Below the pieces are notes generated by a model, which saw only the letters and a list, made by a program, of their open reading frames with translations, made no database searches and was not told where the DNA came from. From Fragilariopsis cylindrus CCMP1102 (lineage: Eukaryota > Bacillariophyta > Bacillariophyceae > Bacillariales > Bacillariaceae): a stretch of 45,571 bases of DNA. The stretch covers positions 1 to 45,571 of the forward strand of contig FMBT01000576.1 in the NCBI GenBank assembly GCA_900095095.1, given 5' to 3'. Position numbers and translations under genes: made by a program. Positions 33,486 to 44,335 of this stretch are shown piece after piece; position 1 is the stretch's first letter, and every line of letters begins with the position of its first letter.

Positions 33486-34751
33486 TCAGTCAGAGACATT
33501 GTAGTAGGCAATTGCCTTAGCAAATGCATCGTCCATTGATACCATGTCACCACCAACTACACCCGAAGATGATGTCACAATCACCTTGGCATTGTTGCTA
33601 GTAGCAAGATCACGCTGTGTTGCAATGTATTCTCGCATAAGCTGGAATTTTGCGGCATCGGCTTTTGCTGCGCTTGTAATGATTGCAGTATTGTTATTGT
33701 CACTATCACCATCACTAGTAGTAGTATCCGATGATGATATTGCAGCCGCAATGACATCGAGTGCCCGTGCGACGCCCTTAGCTTCTGTTTCGATTTTGGA
33801 TGCCTCAGCATCGGCTTCTAATATCATAGATTTGGCCGATGCCTCGGCATCAATAATCCGTGACCGGGCAGATCCTTCGGCCTCATTGATAGATCTTTCT
33901 CGTTCTCCTTCTGATTTGATAATCGATGCCCGTTTGGTCCGTTCGGCAGCCATTTGCATTTCCATGGCACGCAATATTTCTTGATTGGGAATGATGTCAC
34001 GAACTTCCACTCGTGTGATCTTCACACCCCATGGTTCCGTTGCTACATCGAGTTCATCCAGTAACACTTGATTGACTTTTTCTCGGGCCGAGAATGTATC
34101 ATCGAGTGTTAATTTTCCAATTTCGGCACGAAGTTGTGTTAATACTAAATTTTGAATCGCCAGTTTTAAATTCTCCACGGCGTAGATAGCTCGCACACCA
34201 TTCTCGATTCTCCAATAAACGACGGCATCGGCAGCGAGTGGCGCATTGTCGGAAGTGATACATTTTTGAGGTGGTATATCAAGGACTTGTTCCCGGATTG
34301 TTACCGTCGCCCGGATTTGATCCACAAAGGGAATCAAGAAATGCAAACCAGGGTCGAGTTCTTTGTGAAATTTACCAAATCGTTCCACTATCGAACAATC
34401 TCCCTGCTGGACGACTTTGATAGATTTTTTGACGCAAAATGCGGCGGCACCGAACACTATTGTTCTTGTTCCTCCTCCAAATGATGCGGGCCCTGCCCGA
34501 AGTGATGTACTACATCTTGGAGTTATTGTTGTTGTTAATATTGGTGCTTCTGTTGTTCCTTCTTTTTGAACTGTACTACAGATACTTTTATTCGGAATCG
34601 TCGAAGTCGAAAGAAACGCAGACACATACATAGTAGTGGTCGTACCGGTAGTTCGGAAAATACTACTACAAGCGTACATGCTAATGCTAATGCTAATAAC
34701 GAGTAACCACATCGTGGTTAATCCTTTAATCTGTGGAATCATTATCATCAT
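33486..34751 (-). CDS. SPFH/stomatin-like (paraslipin type) protein, probably plastid-targeted
   Basis: 421 codons from ATG 34751, no break. A hydrophobic signal-peptide-like stretch ('MWLLVISISISMYACSS', residues 14-30) is followed by 'YVSAFLSTS' (Ala45-Phe46). That matches the 'ASAF'-type signal-peptide junction, with Phe after the cut, which directs diatom proteins through the four plastid membranes. After a Ser/Thr-rich transit region comes a short hydrophobic segment and the SPFH domain: 'VVQQGDCSIVERFGKFHKEL', 'PGLHFLIPFVDQI', 'REQVLDIPPQKCITSDNAPL', 'DAVVYWRIE', 'AIQNLVLTQLRAEIGKLTLDD', 'EPWGVKITRVEVRDI'. An Ala/Glu-rich coiled coil follows. Slipins scaffold membrane microdomains and regulate membrane proteases. 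A mitochondrial SLP2-type location is the alternative if the leader is read differently. Confidence 0.85.
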   Translation of the reverse strand: MMIMIPQIKGLTTMWLLVISISISMYACSSIFRTTGTTTTMYVSAFLSTSTIPNKSICSTVQKEGTTEAPILTTTITPRCSTSLRAGPASFGGGTRTIVFGAAAFCVKKSIKVVQQGDCSIVERFGKFHKELDPGLHFLIPFVDQIRATVTIREQVLDIPPQKCITSDNAPLAADAVVYWRIENGVRAIYAVENLKLAIQNLVLTQLRAEIGKLTLDDTFSAREKVNQVLLDELDVATEPWGVKITRVEVRDIIPNQEILRAMEMQMAAERTKRASIIKSEGERERSINEAEGSARSRIIDAEASAKSMILEADAEASKIETEAKGVARALDVIAAAISSSDTTTSDGDSDNNNTAIITSAAKADAAKFQLMREYIATQRDLATSNNAKVIVTSSSGVVGGDMVSMDDAFAKAIAYYNVSD

Positions 34752-35481
34752 TAAGTACTGAGGAGGAAGGAAGTGAAGAAGCTTGCTTACAGATTCAGCT
34801 CTGCGGTTTTAAGGAGCATAAATTAGAGTGCACTGTGTTGTACTTGTGCCGTGGATTGAAAAAGAACTATCAACGGCTAGTGATCCTTTCCGGTTTTTCA
34901 ATTGGGTAGAGCGTAAGTAACATAAAAGTAGTGACGTTAATAGAGATAGATATCTTATGCTTGTACTGTAATGCCTCCATATATCTTTTATTGTTGTGAG
35001 GAAGTGACACACCGCGGCTTCCACAAAAAACTCACACGGGACCCAATATATTTTGAATCACCAACAGTATTGTGGAAGTTAAAATTTGAAAATGTGGAAA
35101 ATGTTTTTTTTGAGTCACGGATTCGTCATTCGTGTGAAGTTGGCGCACCTCGTATTCGACTATCTACTTCGTACTAGTACTGACAACAGCAAAGCAAATA
35201 ATTATTCCCACCAACAACAATTAATAACAGAACAGAACAGAACCGGAAGCCACACAACCCGATTCAGGACTTACTGTAGCTATACAAAGAGGAGAGGACA
35301 AATAAAATAAGCAAACGTCTTCTAAGGTAGATAGACTCGAGTCAGTTACAGTACAGCAAGTATATATGAGATCATAATTATTACTAGTCCTACTACGGAT
35401 GTCGCTGTATTACTACTGCCAAATATTAAGAAAGCACGAAAAAAGCGAAACGATAGATACAATAACAACGATAGATACAAT

Positions 35482-35514
<33 letters not shown>

Positions 35515-35525
35515 AAGAACAAACA
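34752..35525. other. spacer between divergent SPFH and formin genes
   Basis: The genes diverge from this spacer, so it should hold both promoters. A TACAGTACAG word lies near 35345 and a CAA run at about 35484-35511 just before the formin ATG. No gene seen. Confidence 0.6.
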
Positions 35526-38500
35526 ATGGATCATAATTTATTCTCATCGTTGTCTTCGCAACAACAACAACAACAACAACAACAACAAACAGGTGGTCTC
35601 GTCGGATCGATTAGTCAGAAAATTCGCGATACTAATATCCTTCCTCGATTGGCAGAACGAACGGGAAAAGAATGGACAAAACGATGGGAACAGGCGCATA
35701 GTACTAGTACTAGGCATAATAATAATAATAATAATAATAAGAAGAAGAAAAAATACCATCCACCATCGAATACAGATATTGTCTATTTAACAGAACGTTT
35801 CCTAGTGTCAAGTAAACCGGCAATTGCTGGTGTTGTGGGAGGTGATGGTTTTTCTGGTCCAACATTTTTAGATATCGGTCGGGACAACAATGTCGTAGTT
35901 GTGACCAGCAAAGAATCGACGACGAAGAAGGCGACGACGACGGCACAGCAACACCAACAACAACGCGGACGTGGACGTGGAAAACCTCCACGACCTAGAC
36001 CGGCGTCAAAAGTAGACGACGATGGTAGAAATGATAATGATGATAATGCTAATGATAATGATGATGATGATGATGATGATGACGAGGATGATAACAACAA
36101 CAACAACAACAACAGATATCAAAAAGGAATGTCGTCAATATCGACATCATCATTAATTTTAAATCATTTTCCTTCCTCGTGTTCTATTCCTGAATCATCG
36201 TCAGAGTCGTTGTTGTTGTTGACGGGATTGCCAGAAGGAAAGGAAAAGAAACACGAAAAAAATTTATCATCACATCATGATGATACTACTGAAAAAGAAG
36301 AGGAAAAGTTGAATGAAAATCCACAAGATGGTTGTTCTGCTGTACCATTAGATAATGCCGATGATGCTGCTGCTGAAGAGAATAAGAACGACGACGATGA
36401 CGATCCATCATCATCACGAACAACAATAGTATCATCAAATAATAGTAATAATGACGAAGACGAAGACGAAGACGGCGAAGGAAAAACAGAGGATCGGAAT
36501 TCTCCCAGTAATAATAATAATAATAATAATAATACAGAATCGGTGGCAGTCGCAGTCTCAGCCGTAGTTGCTGAAATTGTAGAAGAAATAATAATTACAA
36601 ACGACGGTGGTGGTGGTAATAAAATTGACGGCGCAGTCTCAGCCGCAGTCGCAGCAATTGTAGAAGAAATAATAATTAGAGACGGTGGTAATGATAAAAT
36701 TAACGACGCAGTCTCAGCTGCAGTCGCAGCAATTGTAGAAGAAATAATAATTAGAGACGGTGGTAATACAATAGATGACGACTACGACATGGGGACGTCC
36801 ATGTCGACGTCGACGTCGACGCCGCCGGTATTATCATTATCCATCGTCACAAATAATGTTGATACTGATGCTGATGCTGATGCTGATACTGATACTGATG
36901 CTGATACTGATACTGATACTGATACTGATACTGATGATAGCACGGAAGTGATGCCAAAAAATAATAAACTATACTATCAACAACAACAACAATCCACGCC
37001 TCAAACAAAGAATTTGACGAAGGCAATGATGGTGGTGGAAAATAATATGACTACTCCAAAAAGTGGTGGTGAACAAACAACAATGATGATGCATCCATCA
37101 CTATTGGTGCCATCTCAACCTGTAGCTGTATCACTGCCATCACCGGAGAACATTAATACCGACAGCTCGTCTTCTGTTGTTTTTTCCGTAGACGACGACG
37201 AGAATGACGACGTCAATGATAATAATAATAATAATAATAATAATAATATCGAACAGCATCAGCAACGGTCACCATCAAAAGAATCGTCAAATGCAAATGC
37301 GAATGCGAATGCGAATGCAACAAATCATCTTCCATTGCCGTCAACTTCTACACGTACTACAATCATGAAGAATTCGCCGGGTAACATGATTACATACCTT
37401 GATAAGGCACATGGTAGAGATCGGTATCTTGCATTATCACTTGCAAAGGAAGGACCGGATGATAGGACATTACTTTTATTTCGACGACAGATAGTTAATA
37501 TGGGGGGGAAGAAATGGTCACCATGTTGTGTAGAACGATCAGAAACTCCATCCATTGCACATATACTCAAGATTTGTTACGCAATACATGCATATTTACA
37601 ACTCGATCCGAATAATATTGTGCTAACGTATTGTGATAATGGGAAAACAAGAACGGCAATCGCTGCTGCATGTTATTTAAAATTTACTTGCATGGTAGCA
37701 CGTACCGAGGATGGATTTCGTTACTTTTTATCTCAATTACGAAAACATCGTCAATTGTTACTTGAACGGGAACGGGAACGGAGGAAGAGCATGGGACAGT
37801 TCTGTCAGCTGCTTTCGATGCTGTTCTTGATGAATATGAGTTTGGAATAAATAATGACGAAACAAGTAATGCTGTCGTTACTAACATCATAAATCAAATC
37901 CCACCCTCGTTGAGACTATTCTTTCGACAATTTGATAAAGTTTTACAATTGGGTGGTTTCTTAAATCATAAACCATTATTGCTTAGAGCGATTACGTTAC
38001 AGGGTGTTCCCGTAGAAGACCAGCCGTGTTTGGACATATGGGATTCCTCACAACGACACGTATATTCCTCGCACCCAACAACAACTTTATCATCAAAACT
38101 CCTACTACCGGTAATAATGATAATCAAGATAAGCCTGTTTCACAATGGGTCGACGAGGAAGGCTTTTATCGGATCAATGTCGTATTAGATGGAGAATTTT
38201 TGCTGCTATGCCGATTCGGTGGATCATCATCAACAACTGAATCATCGCGTATTATACACGATCCGAGTAAGATTCTGTTTCGATATACCAACACGACGGG
38301 ATTCTTGAGTGGTGGATGTGCCTATGAATTATCTCCTAAAAAGGTCGATTTAATGAGAAGGTACTCCGATCATTTAGACGACGAAGATTTTATGCTTACT
38401 CTTTTGTTTGAAGCTGATTGGGAACAAATGGAGAACGATGACGACAACGCTGCTAACAATAACAGTACAAATAATCGTGTGATTCCAGCGGCAATGAAAG

Positions 38501-41500
38501 AGCGACTAAAGATGACGAGCGAGAGTTGCGGAAAACGGGTATGGAGATGCCACGAAGAAGAGGCTCGTGATGAGGGATGGAAGGTTATTTTTGATTATCA
38601 CTCAGCTCGTCCCGCTTTCGCAGACATCGAATCCTTTCGACGATTTTATGGTGGAAACCAGGAAACTCCAGGTATAAATCACTGCCCTGATCACTTGATC
38701 GCTTTATCGTTGCAGTTAACGAACTACGATTTTCAGCGGACCGCTATCCTTGTTATTGATTCTCCCGTGTTTTCTTGGTGGCGAAAAGGTGAACCATCGA
38801 ACTTCGTTGAAGCAACGAGTGGTACCGATAGTAAGGAATCGTACGACGAAAAAAAAGACGAGAAAATCCACTCCTCCATTCACGAAATAAACGTCAACGA
38901 CAAGAAATCCTTCCGAGAAATAGAAAATGAAGCGACGAAAAACATTTTCAATATTCTAGATCAAATCGACGTTACTACGAATCTAGATCCTCCTGACATT
39001 CGTTATCTACAAGAATTGAATGAAAAACAATTTAAGGTGAATTCTTCTCTTCAGGATTCATCTCAGGGGGCTCGAGAGCAACGAAATGAATCTCCCCCAA
39101 CAAAGGAAGGTATGCATCAGGAATCCTTGAGCGGTCTGTGTCTAAAAGAAACAGGTTATATGGTCCCCTCCATGATGTACCCCCGTCGAGGTGACATTGT
39201 TAGATCATTCAATCTTCATGGCGACTGTGTTCCTACCGAAAGACGCACTCAGGAAGATCCTTCGTTGAAGGGGTTTATTTCCAAACCCAGATTGCCGTAC
39301 TTTCCCCATAACAAACCGAAGCTTTTACCATCCCCAAGCCCTCGTCTCCAGGACAAGACTGATTCTGACATATTAGAAGGGCATCGTGTTCCTATTTACG
39401 ATTCGAAGCTCGAAGCTGCAAAAGAAATACACAGGCAACTTCGCCACACGGGGGTGACACTTAAAGATCTTATAGAACTCGAGGAAGCTTCTAAGCATTG
39501 GACCGGTGTCTGTGACGATTCAACCAAAAACACCGATATGTCATCAGAATCTAACAATCATATCTCTACCACGGATGAAACGATTACTGATACGAAATCT
39601 CCAGCACCAATAGACTTAAGCATGAATCGTGAAGTGAAGGAAAAAAAAGAAAAAAAATGGAAGGAAGTACAGCTTGCGGAAGCCGAAGAAAAACGAAAAG
39701 AATTGAAAGAGAAGAGGCTGTCGCGTGAAAAGACTAAGACCGGCGAACAAGAAACCGATCCAGTAAAACTAGTGGACGTTCCATTGAAGGATGATCCAGA
39801 ATACGCAAAGTATTTCAAGATGATTAAGATGGGATTAGCAAGAGAACAAGTGTTACACTCGATGAAGCGTGATGAAAAGGATTCAAAGATTCTTGATCTC
39901 GACCCGAACAAAAGTCTCAACTCTCAGGAGCTACCGGTAGCAGAAGTAGATGCAGAACCTGAAGGCGACGATGGGCCACCATTGAAGGATGATCCAGAAT
40001 ACGCAAAATACTTTAAGATGATCAAGATGGGATTGCAAGAGAACAAGTGTTACACTCGATGAAGCGTGATGGAAAGGATTCAAAGATTCTTGATCTCGAC
40101 CCGAACAAAAGTCTCAACTCTCAGGAGCTACCGGTAGCAGAAGTAGATGCAGAACCTGAAGGCGACGATGGGCCACCATTGAAGGATGATCCAGAATACG
40201 CAAAATACTTTAAGATGATCAAGATGGGAATGCAAAGAGAACAAGTGTTACACTCGATGAAGCGTGATGAAAAGGATCCAAAGATTCTCGATCTAGATCC
40301 AAATAAGAGTCTCAAATCGCAACAGCTTGAACCTGCAGTTGACGATGGACCGCCATTAAAGGATGATCCCGAATACGCAAAATACTTCAAAATGACGAAA
40401 ATGGGAATGCAAAAAGAACAAGTGATGCATGCGATGAAACGCGACGAGAAAGATCCGAAGATTCTCGATCTAGATTCAAATAAGAGTCTCAAATCGCAAC
40501 AGCTTGAACCTGCAGTTGACGATGGACCGCCATTAAAGGATGATCCCGAATACGCGAAATACTTCAAGATGGAGAAAATGGGTTTACCGAAGGGTGCCGT
40601 GAAGAATGCTCTAGTTCGTGATGGCAAAGATCCAGGTATCCTTGATCTAGATCCAAATAAGAGTGTTAAATCCCAGTTAGGGGGGGGAGCCGCCGTCGAG
40701 GAGAAAGATACAGGTATTCCATTGAAAGATGATCCCGAATTTACTAAATACTTCAAGATGGAAAAAATGGGATTGCCAAGGGATGCAGTGAAGAATGCTC
40801 TGGTACGTGACGGTAAGGATCCATCGATCATAGATCTTGATCCGAACAAGTCGGTAGCTTTTCAAATGAAGGAAAAGTCGAATCCATCCGCAGAAAAAGC
40901 AATAGTAAAGAAGAAAAAGAAGAAAGTCCGCAGGAAGAAAATTTACTGGAATCCTATTGATCCAAACAAGCTTCAAAAAGATTCGTTATGGAATATTGTT
41001 AGAGATCACGTGGCAATGAAAAATCTGAGTTACGACCAGAAAGAATTTGAAGAACTTTTTATAGAATCTGCAGAATCAACTGCTTTAAAGAAGAAGAAGG
41101 CACCGCAAAAGGAAGCAAAGAAATTGGTACAAGCAATCGATCCAAAACGATCTATGAATGGTGGTATTGTGCTATCTAGGCTTAAGACTGATCGCAAAAA
41201 GGTTGCCGAATACGTCGACAAAATGGAGTATATGAAATTTGATACCACTCAGCTCAAAAATCTCAAAGAATATCTAGCTAACGCGGATGAGCGTAGGGCG
41301 TTGATCGCGTACATGAGCAAAGGAGAGAATTCAGAAGAAAAGAAAAATGAACTATACAATGATTTGAGTGAGACCGAGAAGTATATGGTTACTCTTATGG
41401 ACGTAGCAGACGCGGATGCAAAGCTACACACTATGGGATTTCGAAAAGAATTCAAGAATCGATTTGCTGACATAACGTCAGCGGTAAAAACACTAAATTC

Positions 41501-43797
41501 TGCATGCGACGAGCTGCGGTCTTCTGGGAAACTCAGAAAACTGATGGCAATGATTTTGACAGTTGTCAATCAGATCAACACCGGTGGGGAAGGCAATTTA
41601 GCCACGGGTTTCACCCTTGATGCATTGCTAAAACTAAACGAGGCCAAGGCATTTGATAAGAAAACAAGCGTTCTTCATTATGTTGTGAAATTGGTTAAAA
41701 AGAATGACGAAACTCTTCTAGCATTTGAAAGTGATATATCCAATGTTATTCCAGCGGAGTCTGTACTACTTGACACAGTCGTAAGCGACGTAAAAGTTAT
41801 CCAAGAAGAACTTGAAGACGTGATCAACATTGTGTCATCAGAGGCCGAACGGTTGGAAAAGGATGGGAAATTACCGAAGCCGACGCTTGCTGATCTAATC
41901 GAGCAAAAGTCAATGGTTCAGCACGTCGGAGTTGTCCCACAATTTAACAAGATAGCTCATTTAACTGGTCGGACTTCAATGGAACGCTTTTCTATGAATG
42001 CTAAGGTCGCATGCGAGCAAACAGTTGAATCAATTGATAAAGTGAAGACTAAATATGCTTTAGTACTGGGTTACTTCGGTGAAGATGAAAATATGTCAAC
42101 AGGTGACTTTTTCGGTACTTTGCGACGCTTCATGTCGGAATGGAAGACAGCTATAAAACAGGTCGAAAAGATCGAACGAGCACATGTAAGTAAAATTATG
42201 GATATATTGGTCTTGATCTTCAGGATAGTTTCGAGCTATCGTCTTCTCATATCAGAATGGGGTAATTATGTTTATTTGTTTGTATGTTTATTTATTTATC
42301 TTAGGCTAAAGAAAGAAAACGAGAAGAGAGGAGAGTAGCGAAAGAAAAGTCAAAAGGATCGAAGGCTGTTCCAGGAAAGACGAATGATATAGGGCGTGGA
42401 GGGGTTTTCTCTTTGGCTTCACAAGCACCGAAAATTAAGAAAAAGACTACAAAGGGTGAGATCGGAGCACTCGCCGCCCAGGCTGCATTGAAGAGGAATG
42501 CTGCAATGAAGTCAAAAGTTGAAGCTCCTAAAAAGGTATCGATGGGTAGTATTGGAGCATTTGCTGCCCAGGCTGCACAGAAAAGGTCCGAAAGGATAGA
42601 CGAAGAAGTTCGGAAACTAATCGTTGAAAATTCTACAGCTGAGAAAAAGGATGACGCCAAGTCTCAAAAATCTGCCTTCGCACATACGACTAGCAGCTTG
42701 TCAACTTCGGTCGAGAATGGTAAGGTCTCAAAAGATAACAAACCATCAGCGGTTGAAGTAAAGTTGAGAATAGCACACCGCCGACTTCTTTGGGAAGCTT
42801 TCTCGAGAGGCAGCAGCCTTCGTCTGATCACGAATTACGAAACGAGATAATCAGACAGAATTACGATGGTTCGTCTGTTGCAATTATGGTGGCAGAAACC
42901 CTCGAGAAATCCAATGATAGCGGGAACAACAATAACAACAACAACAATAATAACAATAACAACAGTAATAATAATACTGCTTGGAACAGCACAGAATTGA
43001 ATGGAATATCAGATTACTTGGGCTGGGCAAACCAGGCCATCAAGTCGAGTGATACGGAAAGTGTTCGAGGATTCGAAGCATCAAGGAATATTATTGATAA
43101 TTACGATCACGATGATGAATCAACTATTGCGACCAATTTTGATGATGACGCCTCGATTGCAACAGCAATGACAACTCCTAGGGATGACAACTACGATGAA
43201 AATGGACCCTCATCCTACAACAACAACCACAATAATAATAATTATCCAGATGATTTTTACGACAACCAACATCATGATTTCTATGGCGGGAATGACCACG
43301 ACGATGCTGTGATTAATATGCCAGTAACTTTTAACAACATAGGTGGTTTAGGTGGAGGATTGTCGTTTGGTGATGGCGATGGTGGTTTCGACGACAATGC
43401 GGGAATGTATGATGTTGGTGGCGGTGGTAGTAATGAGTTATTTGGAGTAGATGACGGTCTTGATTCCGGACTAGGTGGCTTTGGAAGTCCGATGGGGATG
43501 CTTTCGCCTACTACTGGGCATCAACAAGATCACAGTAATGTCAACCCTATGATGCCGATTTCTTTGTCGATGAGTCCGCCTACCGCCACTACCACCACCA
43601 TCACCACCAGTGATAATCTGAATCGTCCGTGGGGGGCTACAGTAGAAAATACTAGTGGTGACATTGGAGACAACACTGATCATCATCGACCTTGGGGTGC
43701 TTCTGCTACTTCCGAGGGGGACAACAACAACAACAACAACATAACAGACCAACAACAACCCAAAAAATGGTTTTCCGCATGGGGCGGTGGCGCTTAA
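35526..43797 (+). CDS. formin: PTEN-like phosphatase/C2, KYFKM repeats, FH2
   Basis: Formins nucleate and elongate actin filaments. In order: poly-Gln start; 'NTDIVYLTERFLVSSKPA' (start of a PTEN-like domain, about 35775-35828); a low-complexity insert of about 500 codons; the rest of the phosphatase module with 'YCDNGKTRTA' (Cys703, Arg709; CX5R kept, preceding His replaced by Tyr); a PTEN-type C2 region ('IPPSLRLFFRQFDKVLQLGG', 'GEFLLLCRFGG', 'ILFRYTNTTGFLSGG'); six KYFKM repeats (39775-40870); an FH2 domain from 'KIYWNPIDPNKL' (about 40937) to 'KQVEKIERAH' (42185). Intron 42186-42304 (GTAAGT...CTTAG) joins it to 'AKERKREERR' and two 'GALAAQAALKR'-like helices, then an Asn/Gly-rich tail. 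No proline-rich FH1 is seen. Single-base breaks lie near 37780, 38073, 40030 and 42760. PTEN-FH2 fusion is known from plant class II formins. Confidence 0.85.
36552..36780 (+). repeat. three tandem 25-27-residue repeats in the PTEN insert
   Basis: Units start at 36552, 36633 and 36708 (81 and 75 bases apart). The protein unit is 'AVSAAVAAIVEEIIIRDGG' plus a short linker. It is predicted amphipathic helix, unlike the disordered sequence around it. Confidence 0.85.
39775..40870 (+). repeat. six KYFKM (WASHC3-like) repeats in the formin
   Basis: Units begin PLKDDPEYAKYFKM near 39781, 39979, 40174, 40351, 40531 and 40720. Each continues with KMG(L/M), a short helix and (D/E)xKDxxILDLDPNKS. Units 2 and 3 are nearly identical DNA at a 197-base offset, one base short of 66 codons; the missing base is in unit 2 (near 40030) and breaks the frame. 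The pattern resembles the conserved C-terminal motif of WASH-complex subunit WASHC3/CCDC53. Confidence 0.85.
42186..42304 (+). other. intron in the formin gene
   Basis: The donor GTAAGTAAA follows GAGCACAT; the acceptor TTATCTTAG precedes GCTAAAGAAAG. The intron is 119 bases, AT-rich with a TTTA run, and splicing keeps the frame. Confidence 0.85.
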
Positions 43798-44335
43798 AAC
43801 TAATATACTGACGCGTAGTTTAGCCATGCACAGGCATTATAATTCTTCTACTTGAACTACACCAGAAGTACAATTTTTTCTAACATCTACTCTAAAACAA
43901 TAGAAAATTAGTCTAGCTACAGTATTCAATTTAGCCTACTGTACTGTACAGTCCCATTCCTTTAACATTTGTTTCCCTACTGGGGACTACCTGTACTGTA
44001 AAATGTCAATTCAAAACGAAATCAACCCAATTTTTTTGATGACGTCATATACCACGGTGCGCGTTCCTTACTAGTAGATATTATAATATATTTATGATCA
44101 AACAGTTGAGACAACGTCAGCATGCCGTCAAAATACTCGCGAGCGTTTTTTGTTTGACATTGGCCGGTTAAAAATTGGAAGAAGACGAAGAAGGAACATC
44201 GCAGTAATAATGCCAGGAATGCATCTATGTTCACTACTAATCGAACAATATTTGAAAGAAAGAAGGTATAAGACACCTTCGACGCTCCGGTTCCTGCTAT
44301 CATTAGTTATTACTTCTTTACATTCATTTATTAAG
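43798..44335. other. spacer, no gene seen
   Basis: Contains TACTGTACTGTACAG near 43938 and CTGTACTGTA near 43991. An upstream frame from 44150 is probably leader sequence of the next gene. Confidence 0.5.

Noticed and set aside
33544-33984. Plus-strand 146-codon frame
   Set aside because: It is antisense to the conserved coiled-coil part of the SPFH gene; a shadow of biased codons.
40121-40849. Long minus-strand frame of 242 codons with repeats
   Set aside because: It is antisense to the KYFKM array; the repeat period gives an open mirror frame.
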